Shown in pieces: positions 45,737 to 56,439 of a stretch of 64,000 nucleotides of DNA (its first letter is position 1; each line of letters opens with the position of its first letter). This stretch comes from Blepharisma stoltei (lineage: Eukaryota; Ciliophora; Heterotrichea; Heterotrichida; Blepharismidae): positions 434,001 through 498,000 of the forward strand of contig CAJZBQ010000011.1 in NCBI GenBank assembly GCA_914767885.1, given 5' to 3'. The position numbers and the translations under genes are program-made. Below the pieces are notes generated by a model. The model was not told the DNA's origin. It ran no database searches and saw only the letters and a program-made list of their open reading frames with translations.

Positions 45737-46497
45737 GTTTTTCTTCCTAACTTTTTATTTAAATTTAATCATTTGACTAAGAATCATCATTTAAAAACTC
45801 CATAAAATATTTATGAGAATATCTATATGCATTTAAGAATTAACTTCGATGAGGTAGTCTATTTTCTGTAACTTAAAAAATCCAATTTAAATTTACAGCT
45901 AATTATTATTTAATTTTTTCAATAAGATCTGTGCATACCCATTGAAACTAACCTTATTTCTCTTATCTGAAAAGCCTTTCCAAATAATGGAATATGGTGT
46001 TTTTAAGAAACAGTTTAGTAAATTTTATCAATAAATTTTATGTAAAATATTTTTGAAACTTTATTAAGTTTATTAAATTGAAAGGGTGATTTTGCTTAAT
46101 TAAGTAAGGTGTTGCAATATTACATTTCAAAGTTTCTTGATACCTCATCAAAAAACTTTATGATTTTTTTTTTACCAGCAAAAATAATCAAGACGCAAAA
46201 TAAATCGTTTAAATAAAATAGAAATTTTAAAACTCGCCGAAAGACAAACAATATAAAGATCTCAATTATCAAACAATCTCCACACTCTCAACTCTCAATT
46301 CTTTATTAACCTAACGCTACCTTTATTAAATTCATAATAAAATCCTTTCAAAAATTCAATTCAGTAAATGGTTAAATTTCAAAATTTATTCATCCATTAA
46401 AAAACTAGCCACTATATGAAAAGCCTTTTCCTCATAAGAGCCTTCTTCTCTAATAATTACTGCTTATTTTAAAAAAATTAATGCAAAACTCAAGCTT
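45737..46497. other. Intergenic, AT-rich
   Basis: No gene or repeat family was recognised. Confidence 0.5.
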
Positions 46498-46965
46498 TTA
46501 CAAATCAATTAGATTATTGTCAAAGCTTTTTACAAATTTTCCTTTGACTCTCAATTTATGTCTTGCAGTTTCACTCCTGCCTTGAAAACTCCTTGAAATC
46601 TTTACTTTTTGCCTGTATCTCTGGAGTTTCATTTTATATCTTAAAATTTTTTGCTCTCTTATGTGTGGAGGATATATACCCACAAGCGGTTTTTCGTCTT
46701 CAAAGTCTGCAGTAGTGCTTGCAATTGAGTTCCAGCTCTCAGTTCTAGGCATTTTCGCAGTGCCTTCTTGAGAGATTGATGATAGGCATGATTCCAGCTG
46801 ATGGTATTTGAGTTTTTCTGATTCAAGTTCTTTAGATAATTGCAAACACTTTTCTCTCTCTGCTAAAAGCTCATTTGACAGCTGAGCAATAAGACTTAGC
46901 CCAGGCTCAATGGAATTCCAGTGCAGGGCTATCGGGACCACGATTTTTTCTTCTTGTTCTTCCAT
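46498..46965 (-). CDS. CCT-motif protein
   Basis: 155 residues. The C-terminal third, REQKILRYKMKLQRYRQKVK then ISRSFQGRSETARHKLRVKG KFVKS, fits the CCT motif (CONSTANS, CO-like, TOC1). In plants this basic helix binds DNA or NF-Y partners. The N-terminal half is a short coiled coil (LLAEREKCLQLSKELESEKLK). CCT proteins are known from plants and occur in alveolates; their role in ciliates is not known to me. No IES. Confidence 0.75.
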   Translation of the reverse strand: MEEQEEKIVVPIALHWNSIEPGLSLIAQLSNELLAEREKCLQLSKELESEKLKYHQLESCLSSISQEGTAKMPRTESWNSIASTTADFEDEKPLVGIYPPHIREQKILRYKMKLQRYRQKVKISRSFQGRSETARHKLRVKGKFVKSFDNNLIDL

Positions 46966-47527
46966 AGTTATGTATATTAACTTTCTGGCGAGCCCTATTT
47001 TTCACACATTTCTTGTATAAGAAAAATTATTGTCGATGAAAAGAGCACCACTTTAGATGAGAGATTTGTGACTGAAATTTAAAAAAATTAGAGAGAAATT
47101 AGTTTTGAATGAAATTTGGGACTATTTCTGATAATTTGGCATACTATGGCGCCGAATAATATTATAAATTTATTCCATAGTTAATTAGGCTAGTGGAAAG
47201 AGAAATATGCATCGATATCAGAAATTGATAAACGCAAGGAAAATAAGAAAAAATGCGTTTTATTTGGCAAAAATAATGAAAAATCATCAAAATAATTCTT
47301 AAAATAAATTGTCAAAATTTTTCTATTAGTTCGAATTCTCCAATAGAAAATTTTTTAGCAGATGCAAAAATTGTTTCAAAATTAATTTATAAATATATTT
47401 AGCAATTATTTTCTTTTATTTAATAGTGCCTTCTATCTTTATCAGTTTATTAAGTTGTCGATCACCTTAATCAGACTGGGAAAATTAGATAAATATCAAG
47501 TATGAATTTTAGCATAAACTTAATTGC
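46966..47527. other. Intergenic
   Basis: AT-rich; nothing recognised. Confidence 0.45.
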
Positions 47528-47807
47528 AGATTAGCTTCCGCTTATAGGTAACGCAGCCACCAAGGATCCTCTAGATGTTCATCCACTATAAAGACGCCAT
47601 AGGTCAAGCTGGGCTGGATTTAGATGGCTCCCCAGCGAGAAAAGGATCTGCAACACCTTAATCTTCATTCAGCCCCTAATGCCATGGGATATCTGAAGTC
47701 CTCGCTTTTCCTCTTGCGTCTCCTCGTTGCCTTTCGGCTAGTGTTGAGTGAGTGGAGGATCAACATGAATCAAGAATATAAAGACAAATATTATCGGAAT
47801 AAATTTC
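47528..47807. mobile_element. SINE-like fragment, intergenic
   Basis: A GC-richer block (about 47,530-47,760) upstream of the hydrolase gene, with retroelement-like composition. The open frame in it is not convincing as a gene. No duplication was found. Confidence 0.45.
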
Positions 47808-48164
47808 TCACTACCCCCCTTTAAATTGGAAACAAAAATAGGTACAAATTTCCATTATTTTGGGGAGTTAACCTCCCTTTAAATTGGAACAAAATTAAAT
47901 TTTATAAATAAAAATTTTAATGGCAAAACATCATAATTTATATGTAAATACCTTAATATCCAATTTAATATGCAGAATCAAAAATTAAACACTATTTTGT
48001 TCAACTTTAAAGAAGGAGAGTTAGAAGAATACCATCTCGGAAAGTTTATAAATTGAGAATGAGAAATGTAATTTTTTTCTAATAAAATTTTATATTGATT
48101 TGTTTTTATAAAAACATTTTCTTAAATTGGAACAAAATTTTCTATTCCAATTTAAAGGGGGAAG
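47808..48164 (+). mobile_element. MITE family B, TCA repeats
   Basis: TCA is at 47808-47810 and 48165-48167. It starts CTACCCCCCTTTAAATTGG and ends ATTCCAATTTAAAGGGGGAAG. Intergenic. Confidence 0.75.
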
Positions 48165-48226
48165 TCAGACTTTTTTACTAATCTAATTCTTTCTTTTATA
48201 TAAAGTTCTTATTATTTTTAGATTCT

Positions 48227-49340
48227 ATGGAGTATTTTACAAATCGCTCTGGTCTACAATTAACTTACAGCATCTCTATAAAATATCCAAACGTTCAAAG
48301 AATTTACATCATTTGTCCAATGTGGCCTACAGAAATATTTTTTCTCTCTGAATTTATATACGAGAACTTAGATGCGAATGTATTTAAATTTTATTTAACT
48401 GGAACTGGGAGTAGTCAAGGAGAAAATACATATGCTGGCAATTTGCGAGACGCAGATGATATTGACGATGCTGTGAAATTTTTAATTGAAAGAGGATATT
48501 CATCATTGTCGCTTAAAATAAAGGGTATTTCATTCCTTAACTTTCAATTTCTGGTATTATAAGGTTAGGTATTTACTCATTAAGTTCTTGAACAAGAGGA
48601 AGAAAATGGTGAGGATTCTTTTAACCTCACATCCTTTGTGAATCTCGCCTTTTACCTCTTTCACTGCTGACATTAAAGTATGACCCTTAGGCGCCAGAAG
48701 GAAACCGGATAAAACGAGGCAGGCAGCTGCTACACCTCTGAAATCCTGGAATATGAGGAGCGAGTAGTACTGCGAGGCCAGACATGCTAGCGAGAAATCC
48801 ACAAATTGAAAAAAATTGATGCTGTGCCTATAGCGGCCCAACTAGAGGTTAAGTTAAGTTGAATAAAAAATTATATATATAAGAGGATATTCAGTTGAAG
48901 GAATTATTGGAAATGCGAAATTTGGGACCAGTGCAATTATTTATTCAGCTATATATGGCGATGTAAAAACTATTATCTCATTGTCTCCAAAGTACGATTT
49001 TAGTCTACTTCCACCATTTATAAAAGATAATTATGAATCAATTAGAATCAACGGCGAAATAATACATACTGCGCTTGGAAAAGAATGGAAATGCACGTGA
49101 AATATGATCCAAGAGATGATGAGTCTTGACATGAAATATTATTGCCATAAGGCTAAAGGCAGCATTTATATAATACAAGGAGACCAGGATCAAATTTGCC
49201 CTTTTGCAGATTCAATAGAATTTGAGAGGGAACTAAAAGAAAAGTGCAGAGGGAGATTTGTGCTAAATTGTGATGAGTTTTTTATCGGAGTCTTTGATGA
49301 GGTTGTAGAGATTATAGAAAAAATCATTTATGAGAATTAA
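48227..49340 (+). CDS. Alpha/beta-hydrolase fold protein, catalytic residues missing
   Basis: Removing a 391-nt retroelement joins FLIERGYS to VEGIIGNAKFG and gives 240 residues. The fold is that of serine-hydrolase (S33-like) proteins: FKFYLTGTGSSQGENTYAGN, DADDIDDAVKFL, then the nucleophile elbow and SIYIIQGDQDQICP. However, the elbow is GNAKFG where the family has GxSxG, and the usual C-terminal His site reads CDEFFIG. Ser and His are therefore both absent, so a non-enzymatic role is likely. One TGA (Trp) in KCTWNMIQ. Confidence 0.72.
48503..48893. mobile_element. SINE-like insertion in the hydrolase gene
   Basis: 13-bp duplication AAGAGGATATTCA at 48490-48502 and 48881-48893. The interior GGTTAGGTATTTACTC and GACCCTTAGGCG match the NCKX insertion (15,860-15,995). 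Tail TTAAGTTAAGTTG. Confidence 0.88.
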
Positions 49341-49392
49341 TTTTTTTAGTCAATTTAATAGTTGAACTTTTTAGTTTCTGATTATTTTCTTC

Positions 49393-49662
49393 CTATCCCT
49401 CCGCGAGCGAAAAAAAAACATTTGGAAAAATTCTTAATTTTTAGATAAAACTCGCCATAAAGATGTGAACAAAGTTTTATGAAAAAATATTTCGATATGT
49501 AAGTGATAATTTTATAATCAAATCTCTTGCTAATTGTGTTTATTTTTAAACAGCTTGCATTTTAAAAAATAAATTTTACAAATTAAATTAATTTTTACTA
49601 TTAAATTTTTGCAATTATGATTTTATATTTTAATTTTAAAAAAAAAATTCTCAGGGAGTTAG
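49393..49662 (-). mobile_element. MITE family A, decayed copy
   Basis: Begins TATCCCTCCGCGAGCGAAAA; reversed body (GTGATAATTTTATAATCAAAT); ends AGGGAG then TTA. Confidence 0.65.
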
Positions 49663-49791
49663 AGAATTTTTCATAAAAAATTCTTACTTTATTATTAATT
49701 TGACGAATATAATATGCCATTTTAATAACATTACAAAATATGACCAGAATTTCTACAACATTTTTTCTTTATTAAATGAATCTTTAATAAA

Positions 49792-50430
49792 ATGGTGCCT
49801 GCTCAGATAAAGATTCTGATTAAGTTACTCTTAGATCTGACCTTTTTCTTCCTCGTATTTTCCATATATCTCATAAACAGCTTCCGCTTCATGAAAACCA
49901 ATCACATAGGAATGACAGAACTTTCTGTAAAATCAAGAATAGACGGCGTTTACGAGATTGGAGCTTTTAAAGCCTTTGAAAATCATTGGTGCCCTAATCT
50001 CGGCTCAATTGACGCTATCTGTGACAATATAAACGACTGGAAAAAAGCTGGGGTTTTATTTATAGTATTCACATCTTTTGCACATGTATTTATGGTCTTT
50101 GGAATGGTCAATTTAATACTGAAATCCTGTTTCTGTTGTTTTAAACTGAGAATAATGAAGGATTTAGAAAATTATATATACCCTTTGCTTTATTCTTTAA
50201 GCTTGATTTTATATGTAACAGTCAGCAAAGTGTTTACACTTGAAAAACCTATGTATTATAGTGATGCTTATAACGTCAAAGCAGAGTCAGGGCTGGTTTT
50301 AATGTTCGTTGCCCTAAGTTTTAGCTTGGTAAGTGGTGGATATTACTTTTACTTCCGAAGGGAAATCAATGGGTATTGTGAAGTTGCTGGGAAAGAAAGC
50401 TTCCTGATGCGAAATGTAGAAAAAGTCTAA
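49792..50430 (+). CDS. Four-pass membrane protein, unknown
   Basis: 212 residues from ATG 49792 to TAA 50430. Four hydrophobic segments: LLLDLTFFFLVFSIYLI, VLFIVFTSFAHVFMVFGMVN, YIYPLLYSLSLILYV and GLVLMFVALSFSLVSGGYYF. The first loop is the largest and has two Cys (HWCPNLGSIDAICDN), possibly a disulfide outside the membrane. Family unknown. Confidence 0.7.
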   Translation: MVPAQIKILIKLLLDLTFFFLVFSIYLINSFRFMKTNHIGMTELSVKSRIDGVYEIGAFKAFENHWCPNLGSIDAICDNINDWKKAGVLFIVFTSFAHVFMVFGMVNLILKSCFCCFKLRIMKDLENYIYPLLYSLSLILYVTVSKVFTLEKPMYYSDAYNVKAESGLVLMFVALSFSLVSGGYYFYFRREINGYCEVAGKESFLMRNVEKV

Positions 50431-50604
50431 CCTAAATAATTCTTATTTCCCTTCATATTTTTACAGTTTATGGCCTGCTTTTGCTTGTATTGACAACGGC
50501 AATGCCAATTTTACAGGACTAAAATCTAATTTATATTTATATTCTGATTTCAAGAAAAATATTATTCCTAAAATAGTCAATTGAGCACCAAACCAATATA
50601 AATA

Positions 50605-51024
50605 ATGGAACAACTCGACGAGTGGAGTCAAGTAAATTCGGAGCTTAATAAATCGTAATCCCTATTCAGCTGCGAGGACAGAAAGCCAAGGTTCGTTCTC
50701 TTTGTTGAGAAATGGAATCCTTTCAGTCTTCATGCCGCTCGAATTTTTCAAAAATTAAAAGCAGAAAGCACTGAGAAAGACATTTTCATTGTAGACGCAG
50801 ATAAATTATTTAGCATTGCGTCTGGATTTGGAGTTATAGGAACCCCAGCTTTGGTTGTTTTCTTCAGAGGAATGCCGATTAAGATAAAAAGAAGAGGATG
50901 GGAAGAAGACATTAAATGTAAATTTTATGCAGATGTCGGAATTGCATCAGAAGATAACTATTCCAAGATTGTTAGCATGGGCAGAGAACAAGCAATTACA
51001 GGAAATCCACTTATTTGTGATTAG
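50605..51024 (+). CDS. Thioredoxin-fold protein without CxxC
   Basis: After a 15-nt intron, 134 residues. RFVLFVEKWNPFS sits where thioredoxin has WCGPC, so both redox Cys are absent. IVDADKLFSIASGFGVIGTP follows, with the cis-Pro loop GTPALVVFF. It may act as a binding or structural thioredoxin-like protein. The stop is TAG 51024. Confidence 0.7.
50655..50669 (+). other. 15-nt intron in the thioredoxin-like gene
   Basis: GTAATCCCTATTCAG. Joins VNSELNKS to CEDRKPRFV and removes an in-frame TAA. Confidence 0.9.
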
Positions 51025-51085
51025 GAAAGAATTAAAATAAATCATTAGAATGACAAATTGGTTACCAATTTAAAAGAATTAGTGT

Positions 51086-51970
51086 TTACGCCGTGCAATT
51101 TATAGATACCTGAGCTCTTTTATAATATAACGAAACAGCAGGATAAACATTTATTGGGACGTTTGTATAGGCGACGCCATAATCTTTTCCATTTCTCAAA
51201 AAGCTAATTGAGCCTTGATCCCCTTTGTACTCGAGCCTGACACAAATAATGTCTCCAGTTTGAACACTTTCTCCGTAGTAATCTTCTATACCAGTTTCTG
51301 GCTTAAACTTCTTCCCCCCACTGCATCTTAGTCCCCAAAATAAGCCGACATCAGGCGGGTGACCATATAAGGCAACATTTTCATCTGCAACCCCAATAAA
51401 AATATCGTCATCGTCCACAATTAAATCGACTTTCACTTCCCAAGTACAAAGTCCAGAGGATAAGCACATATTGCAAAGGACTGTTTCGAATTCTTCTTCT
51501 GTTTTCTTTGAAGCTGTCATCCCATTATTTGAAATTTCGATGTTAGCTGCTTTTTTGTTTTCGTTTCAATATAAATTTTGTCTTAGCAAGGCAATAAATG
51601 TTGAATGAGACTTCAGCTTAAGCGTAAAAGGGGAGTCTGTAGGCTTTATTTCCTTCATGGATCCCATAGGATATATCAGTTTGATAATTGCTCCTGCAGA
51701 TAAGGAATATTGTTTCTTCAATAGAGAAAATAGATTAGAAAAATCATTAGTAATATCTCATTCAAATGATAATAATTTCCTGTCTTTGGCAAAAGATTTC
51801 ACTTTTAAGGTGACTTTATTGCTAATTGAGTTTGGATCAATGTATCCTAGGCCACCCCATGTAAATTTGACTATAGCTTTTGCTGGGCGTTTTTCTAAGA
51901 GCTCCCCATAGCCCCACACAGTGTAAACTTTAATCTGTTCTAATCCATTATCTCCTTCTTGCCTTGTCAT
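51086..51970 (-). CDS. SPRY-domain protein
   Basis: 294 residues with two TGA codons as Trp (SFEWDITND and LYWNENKK). The C-terminal 130 residues form a SPRY/B30.2 domain: GLCTWEVKVDLIVDDDDIFI, VGLFWGLRCSGGKKF, GDIICVRLEY, ISFLRNGKDYGVAY and VYPAVSLYYKRAQV. The N-terminal half (TRQEGDNGLEQIKVYTVWGY) contains a possible second beta-sandwich. SPRY domains mediate protein binding. Confidence 0.85.
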
Positions 51971-52329
51971 ACACTTTATTTCCCTAATTTTTTATTATGA
52001 ATCCAAAATTATTGCATCTTTTTCCTGAATTTTATATTATTAGTCCAAAGTCCAAGACAACTTCAATTTCTACACAATTAATTATTTCAATGCAAAAAAT
52101 ATCAGAAAATTTCTTGTATAAAGCTTAAACACAAGTATAAGCCCATTACTGATTTATATAAAATATTCTTAAACTGTATTATTCTCAATCATTTATTGTA
52201 ATCCTAAAATCATCATTATAATGAAAATCTAGTATAAAAACAATAACAATAAAAAATCTGATTGAAATTTACATTTATTTATCACAGTATGGCGTTTTGC
52301 TATTCAAAACTGCATAAGCTATAATTAAA
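51971..52329. other. Divergent promoter region
   Basis: AT-rich spacer between the SPRY gene and calcineurin B. No element was recognised. Confidence 0.5.
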
Positions 52330-52833
52330 ATGGGAGTGGAAATATCAAGAGAAATTCCTTTCAGTCAAGAGGAACTTTTAATGCTCGAGCAAAGATTCAG
52401 ACGTTTAGACATTGATGGAAGCGGGATGCTCGAGCCCAATGAATTTTTCGACATTCCAGAGCTAGCACAAAATCCACTGGTCCAGCGTGTGATCTCTGTA
52501 TTTGATAAGAATGGGGATGGAAATATTTCTTTTTATGAATTTGTAACTGGACTTTCGAAACTCTCAGAAGCAGGGTCCGAAGACGACAAGCTGCACTTTT
52601 TGTTTGCAATCTATGATATGGACAAAGATGGCTTCATTTCTAATGGAGAGCTGTTTAGGGTGCTCAAAATGATGGTGGGAAATAATTTGACTGATGTTCA
52701 GCTGCAGCAATTAGTTGATAGAACGCTGATACGAGCTGATGAAGACTTTGATGGGAAAATCTCTTATCCGGAGTTTTGCAAAATGGTGAGGGATATGGAT
52801 ATTGGGGAAAAGCTTACTCTTCATCTAAAATAA
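52330..52833 (+). CDS. Calcineurin regulatory subunit B
   Basis: 167 residues, MGVEIS N-terminus (myristoylation). Four EF-hands: LDIDGSGMLEPNEF, FDKNGDGNISFYEF, YDMDKDGFISNGEL and ADEDFDGKISYPEF. The linkers and length fit calcineurin B, the Ca-binding partner of protein phosphatase 2B. No IES. Confidence 0.9.
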   Translation: MGVEISREIPFSQEELLMLEQRFRRLDIDGSGMLEPNEFFDIPELAQNPLVQRVISVFDKNGDGNISFYEFVTGLSKLSEAGSEDDKLHFLFAIYDMDKDGFISNGELFRVLKMMVGNNLTDVQLQQLVDRTLIRADEDFDGKISYPEFCKMVRDMDIGEKLTLHLK

Positions 52834-52997
52834 GAAGTTATTATTTGATAGATAAATGATCACTCTAGGAATTTTAAGTTAATGAGATATTGATAAAAAC
52901 AATTTTTTCTAATTCAATATTTGTAGATTAATTATTAAATTCTGACGTAATTGATCTAGTTATAAAGCTAGTCTTATATTTTATTACTTAATAAATC

Positions 52998-53447
52998 CTA
53001 GCTTGGCTTTTGAGGTAAATATTGCTTTAAATTCATGAAGGCTTCATTTAAAACATTTGCCTTTTTAATAGTGAAATTCTTTAAATTTTCACGAGATGCT
53101 GAAGTGCAATCCCAATAATTTTTATAAGCGTCAAATTCTTCTTTGGATACTATTGAGTCGTTGTTATCATCAAGCATCTTTATGTGTAATGGCACCTCTT
53201 CTTCGCATTTTTGTTGTATTATCGTTTCTCTTTTGCTTTCTTCTCTTTCTAATTGGTTTAAAGTAAGCCAATAATTTTCAATCTGGCTTAAACATTTTTC
53301 ATTATTCTGTAAATAGCATTTTTCTTCAACGTAGCGAATTCTTTGGTATAAAATTCTCAAATTCTGATTGGCTTTGGCAGCCAACTTCTCAAATTCCTTT
53401 TCTTTGGCTTGGAGCTCAGCTGCATTTTTTCTTGTCTCAAAGTCCAT
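52998..53447 (-). CDS. Coiled-coil protein with one EF-hand-like loop
   Basis: 149 residues from ATG 53447. A coiled coil (AAELQAKEKEFEKLAAKANQ) is followed by a loop LDDNNDSIVSKEEFDAY that fits an EF-hand. Then comes a helical tail ending KQYLPQKPS. Family unknown. Confidence 0.7.
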   Translation of the reverse strand: MDFETRKNAAELQAKEKEFEKLAAKANQNLRILYQRIRYVEEKCYLQNNEKCLSQIENYWLTLNQLEREESKRETIIQQKCEEEVPLHIKMLDDNNDSIVSKEEFDAYKNYWDCTSASRENLKNFTIKKANVLNEAFMNLKQYLPQKPS

Positions 53448-53525
53448 ATTTACTATAAATAAATTTTCAGTGAGCTCATATTAAATATTCTTGCAAAAAC
53501 TTTATTAGGGTATTATATAATTTAC

Positions 53526-53916
53526 TTACTCCCCCCCCCCCCCCTCCGTGAGCGAACAAAAAAATTTTGTTCGCTCACGGAGGGGGGTTAATTTTTTTTT
53601 TTAAAAAAAATTTTATATATAAATTTTATAAAAAAATATTTTTTTCGAAATTTAAAAAATCCTAATTTGCAAAAATTGGGAAGCAAATATTAATTTAATT
53701 TGCAAAAATTTATGTTTTAAAACGCAATTTGTTTAAAATTAAACAGAATTAGCTCTAGATTTCATTATACTAATTATCACTTATATATCAAAATTTTTTT
53801 CCATTAAAATTTTTTCTATTAAAAAAATTTTTGTTCACTCACGGAGGGTGGGTTTTTGGTCAAAAAATGGCGATTTTTCTAATGGTTTTGTTCGCTCACG
53901 GAGGGGGGGGGGGGAG
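53526..53916 (+). mobile_element. MITE family A, near-perfect, intergenic
   Basis: TTA is at 53526-53528 and 53917-53919; 391 nt. Closely similar to 43943-44322 and 57131-57514, so recently active. Confidence 0.92.
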
Positions 53917-54183
53917 TTAATGAAATACTTTGTTATTTTTATAATAAAATATTTAAAATTATACAAATTAATTATATATTTAATTTAATTTCTTGAATTT
54001 AGTTTTATTATTTATGTTAAATAATTGTCAGTTTCAAAATTTTTATGTTAAATCAGTTTTAAATATTTATCCAAAGCAATTAGGTTATCTTACCAGAAAA
54101 TATAACAACTCAAATATTTTATCATTTAAATCGATAAATATAGAAACAAATACTTAATTATGTGGTTACAGATTAATTATTCC

Positions 54184-54794
54184 TTATACTTTACAAGGAC
54201 TGCGTAAAAACAGAGATGGGCTCACTATTTCTTTAAAGCTTGACAATGAAGCTTTATACATTTGCTGAATCTGAAAAATTTCGTATTCCATCATACTCGG
54301 GACAATACTTTCTTCACAATACAAGCAAACTCTGTTCTGATATGCCTCATTAAGGACTAAAATCTTCTGTATTATAGCTTTTTATTATTTTTTTTAAAAA
54401 TGGGACAAGCTTTTGCTGATATAAAAATAAGGCTCTGTAATTGAGTATAACTCTCTTCAGTTTTCAGCTTTTTTTTATAGTCCCATCCCCATTTGTACAC
54501 CTGGGCTTCAGTTAGACCAGTTTTTGCCACGAGTTCTGCCACCTGCTCTTTGGTTCAGTGTGGGTTGATCTCGTATTCTTTTCGCAAAATGCTGATTTGA
54601 AGATCAGTCTTTCTATTTCGCTTTTTTGACCCATGGAATTTAAAAGATGGAGACCCTTCTGTTGAGTATGAGTTTGAGATGTCGCTGTCTTCACTCAGAT
54701 AAGGGTCGTATTTTTGTGTCGTTTTTCTTTTTGAGTTGTGTTTGACTGCTTTTGGGGTATATATGTAATTGTCATTCATAGATCTTGTCTTCAT
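54184..54794 (-). CDS. Homeodomain protein
   Basis: The homeodomain (residues about 56-112) reads KKRNRKTDLQISILRKEYEI, NPHWTKEQVAELVAKTGLTE and AQVYKWGWDYKKK. TGA is Trp in NPHW. Helix 3 keeps the Trp and Val-Tyr pattern of homeodomains. A 53-nt IES is removed downstream to join LQSLI to IQKILVLNEAYQN. The C-terminal part has a CLYCEESIV pair. 185 residues, ending at TAA 54184. A probable DNA-binding transcription factor. Confidence 0.8.
54375..54427 (-). other. IES in the homeodomain gene, 53 nt
   Basis: TA repeats are at 54375-54376 and 54428-54429. Removal avoids an in-frame TAA and keeps the frame. The choice of TA pair has one alternative. Confidence 0.6.
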
Positions 54795-55163
54795 TCTTTA
54801 TGATAAAGTCTAATTAATTATTGTAATATGGAATCATAATATTCAGAAAAAAATATTCAAATTTTTTTAAGAGTGCAAATTATGAGAAAATTAAGCTGAT
54901 GGTGCTGAAAGTGGAAAAATAAAAAATATCACTGAGCGCTTGCATAGAAATATAGCCGAGATACTTATAATATTTGATGAATAATCTTTAAAGATTGAAG
55001 ATTATGCTAATTAAGGATGTGATCTTTAATTATAATGGATTAAAAATCAATCATAAATTTGGTTCTAAAAACTTATTTGATCAAAATTTCAATTATATAT
55101 AATTTATCAGTCATTCATTTTGAAAACTTAATTAAATGAATTATTATCAATTATTAATTTATT
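54795..55163. other. Intergenic, AT-rich
   Basis: Nothing recognised. Confidence 0.5.
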
Positions 55164-56369
55164 TTAAATTTCATATGCAGGAAATTTCGCTTCTTGTGGA
55201 TTCAACAGATCTAGATAAAATAAAATGTTCCCAGCAAGTCCTTCCATTAGGCTGAATGGACGATCTGGCATCCCTGTAACCAATCTTTGAGAATCTTCAT
55301 AATTTTCTATTTCCCGATTTAAATTTTGATCATTCAGCATCTTATCAGCAAAGCATTGAGCCCTATAAAGCCATAAGTTATCTAACGTAGCCTTATACAA
55401 AGATAAAAACGCATAACCATTTCCTGAAATTCCATGACAAACGCCTTTACCTTTTTTTATCAGCCCACGCTCCCAAATAACATTCCCAGCCCTTATAGCA
55501 GCATCTAAATAATTTTGATCCTGAAAAGCTAAAAAGGCTTGACACAGCATAGGGACAGCTCCTGTAGCCCCATGACAAAAGTGGACTAAATCATCTCGAG
55601 TTTTCCCTTCTGATGATGGAAAATTTCCTGACGGAAACCTCAAGCTTAGCAAGTATCTTAATGTGTCTCTTATAACATGGTCATAATGATTTTGTAGGTA
55701 TTTTCTGCTTTGTAGCAGCATCATTATGACTCCAATACTCCCATGAGCGCCGCCTAGATAATATTTCCCTCTTCCAATAGGCCATTCATATTTCAGCATT
55801 CCATAATTATTTCCTCTTCTGACAAGCTCATCTACAGTTCTGTTTAATAAGGCAATCAAATCTTCTCTGAGTGGCACATCGCTTCATCTATCAATTATAA
55901 AAATTATTGAATAAATATATCCAGCTAAACCATTCAATAGCTCGTTTTCACTTTCCGGGATAAGATTTTCATCTCTGCAAAGATCTTCAACATATTTTAT
56001 AGTTTTTGATGCGGCTGCTGTAATAGCATAAATTCCTGATCTTCCTGTTAAAAATCCTAATGTAGTATTTCTGTTACTTTGACATGAATTTAGATTAGCT
56101 ATTATGGCTTCTTCCAAACAACTTTTGTACTCACTGCTGTATTTTGTGTACAAATTATAGTAAAAATATAAATTTCCACCTGATCCTGTATAAATAGAAT
56201 ATCTTTTTTTCTTATTCCCTAATGAATCTAATTGGTAATCTGATCTTGGTGGATATTCTCTTTCCATTATACTAATCATAGTAGGAAGCTCTCTTCTAAT
56301 TTGTTCAGTCACCCCTGATAGCAGCTGCCCAGTGAATTCAGGAGAGTTATTAATTACATACCGACTCAT
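55164..56369 (-). CDS. LanC-like protein (LANCL)
   Basis: 401 residues; TGA is Trp in IIDRWSDVPLRED. The seven-fold alpha-barrel repeats show GSGGNLYFYYNLY, GRSGIYAI, GLAGYIYSI, GGAHGSIGVIMML, CHGATGAVPML, CHGISGNGYAFL and GLAGNILFYLDLL. The zinc ligands are the Cys of CHGISG and the Cys-His of the FCHGATG region. Eukaryotic LANCLs add glutathione to dehydroamino acids. The start is the ATG at 56369 (MSRYVINN); there is no upstream ATG in frame. Confidence 0.92.
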
Positions 56370-56439
56370 TCTATATAAATTTATTAAATCACATAAATTT
56401 ATGAAAAAGCTATCAATATTTTTATTCACCACTCACTAT

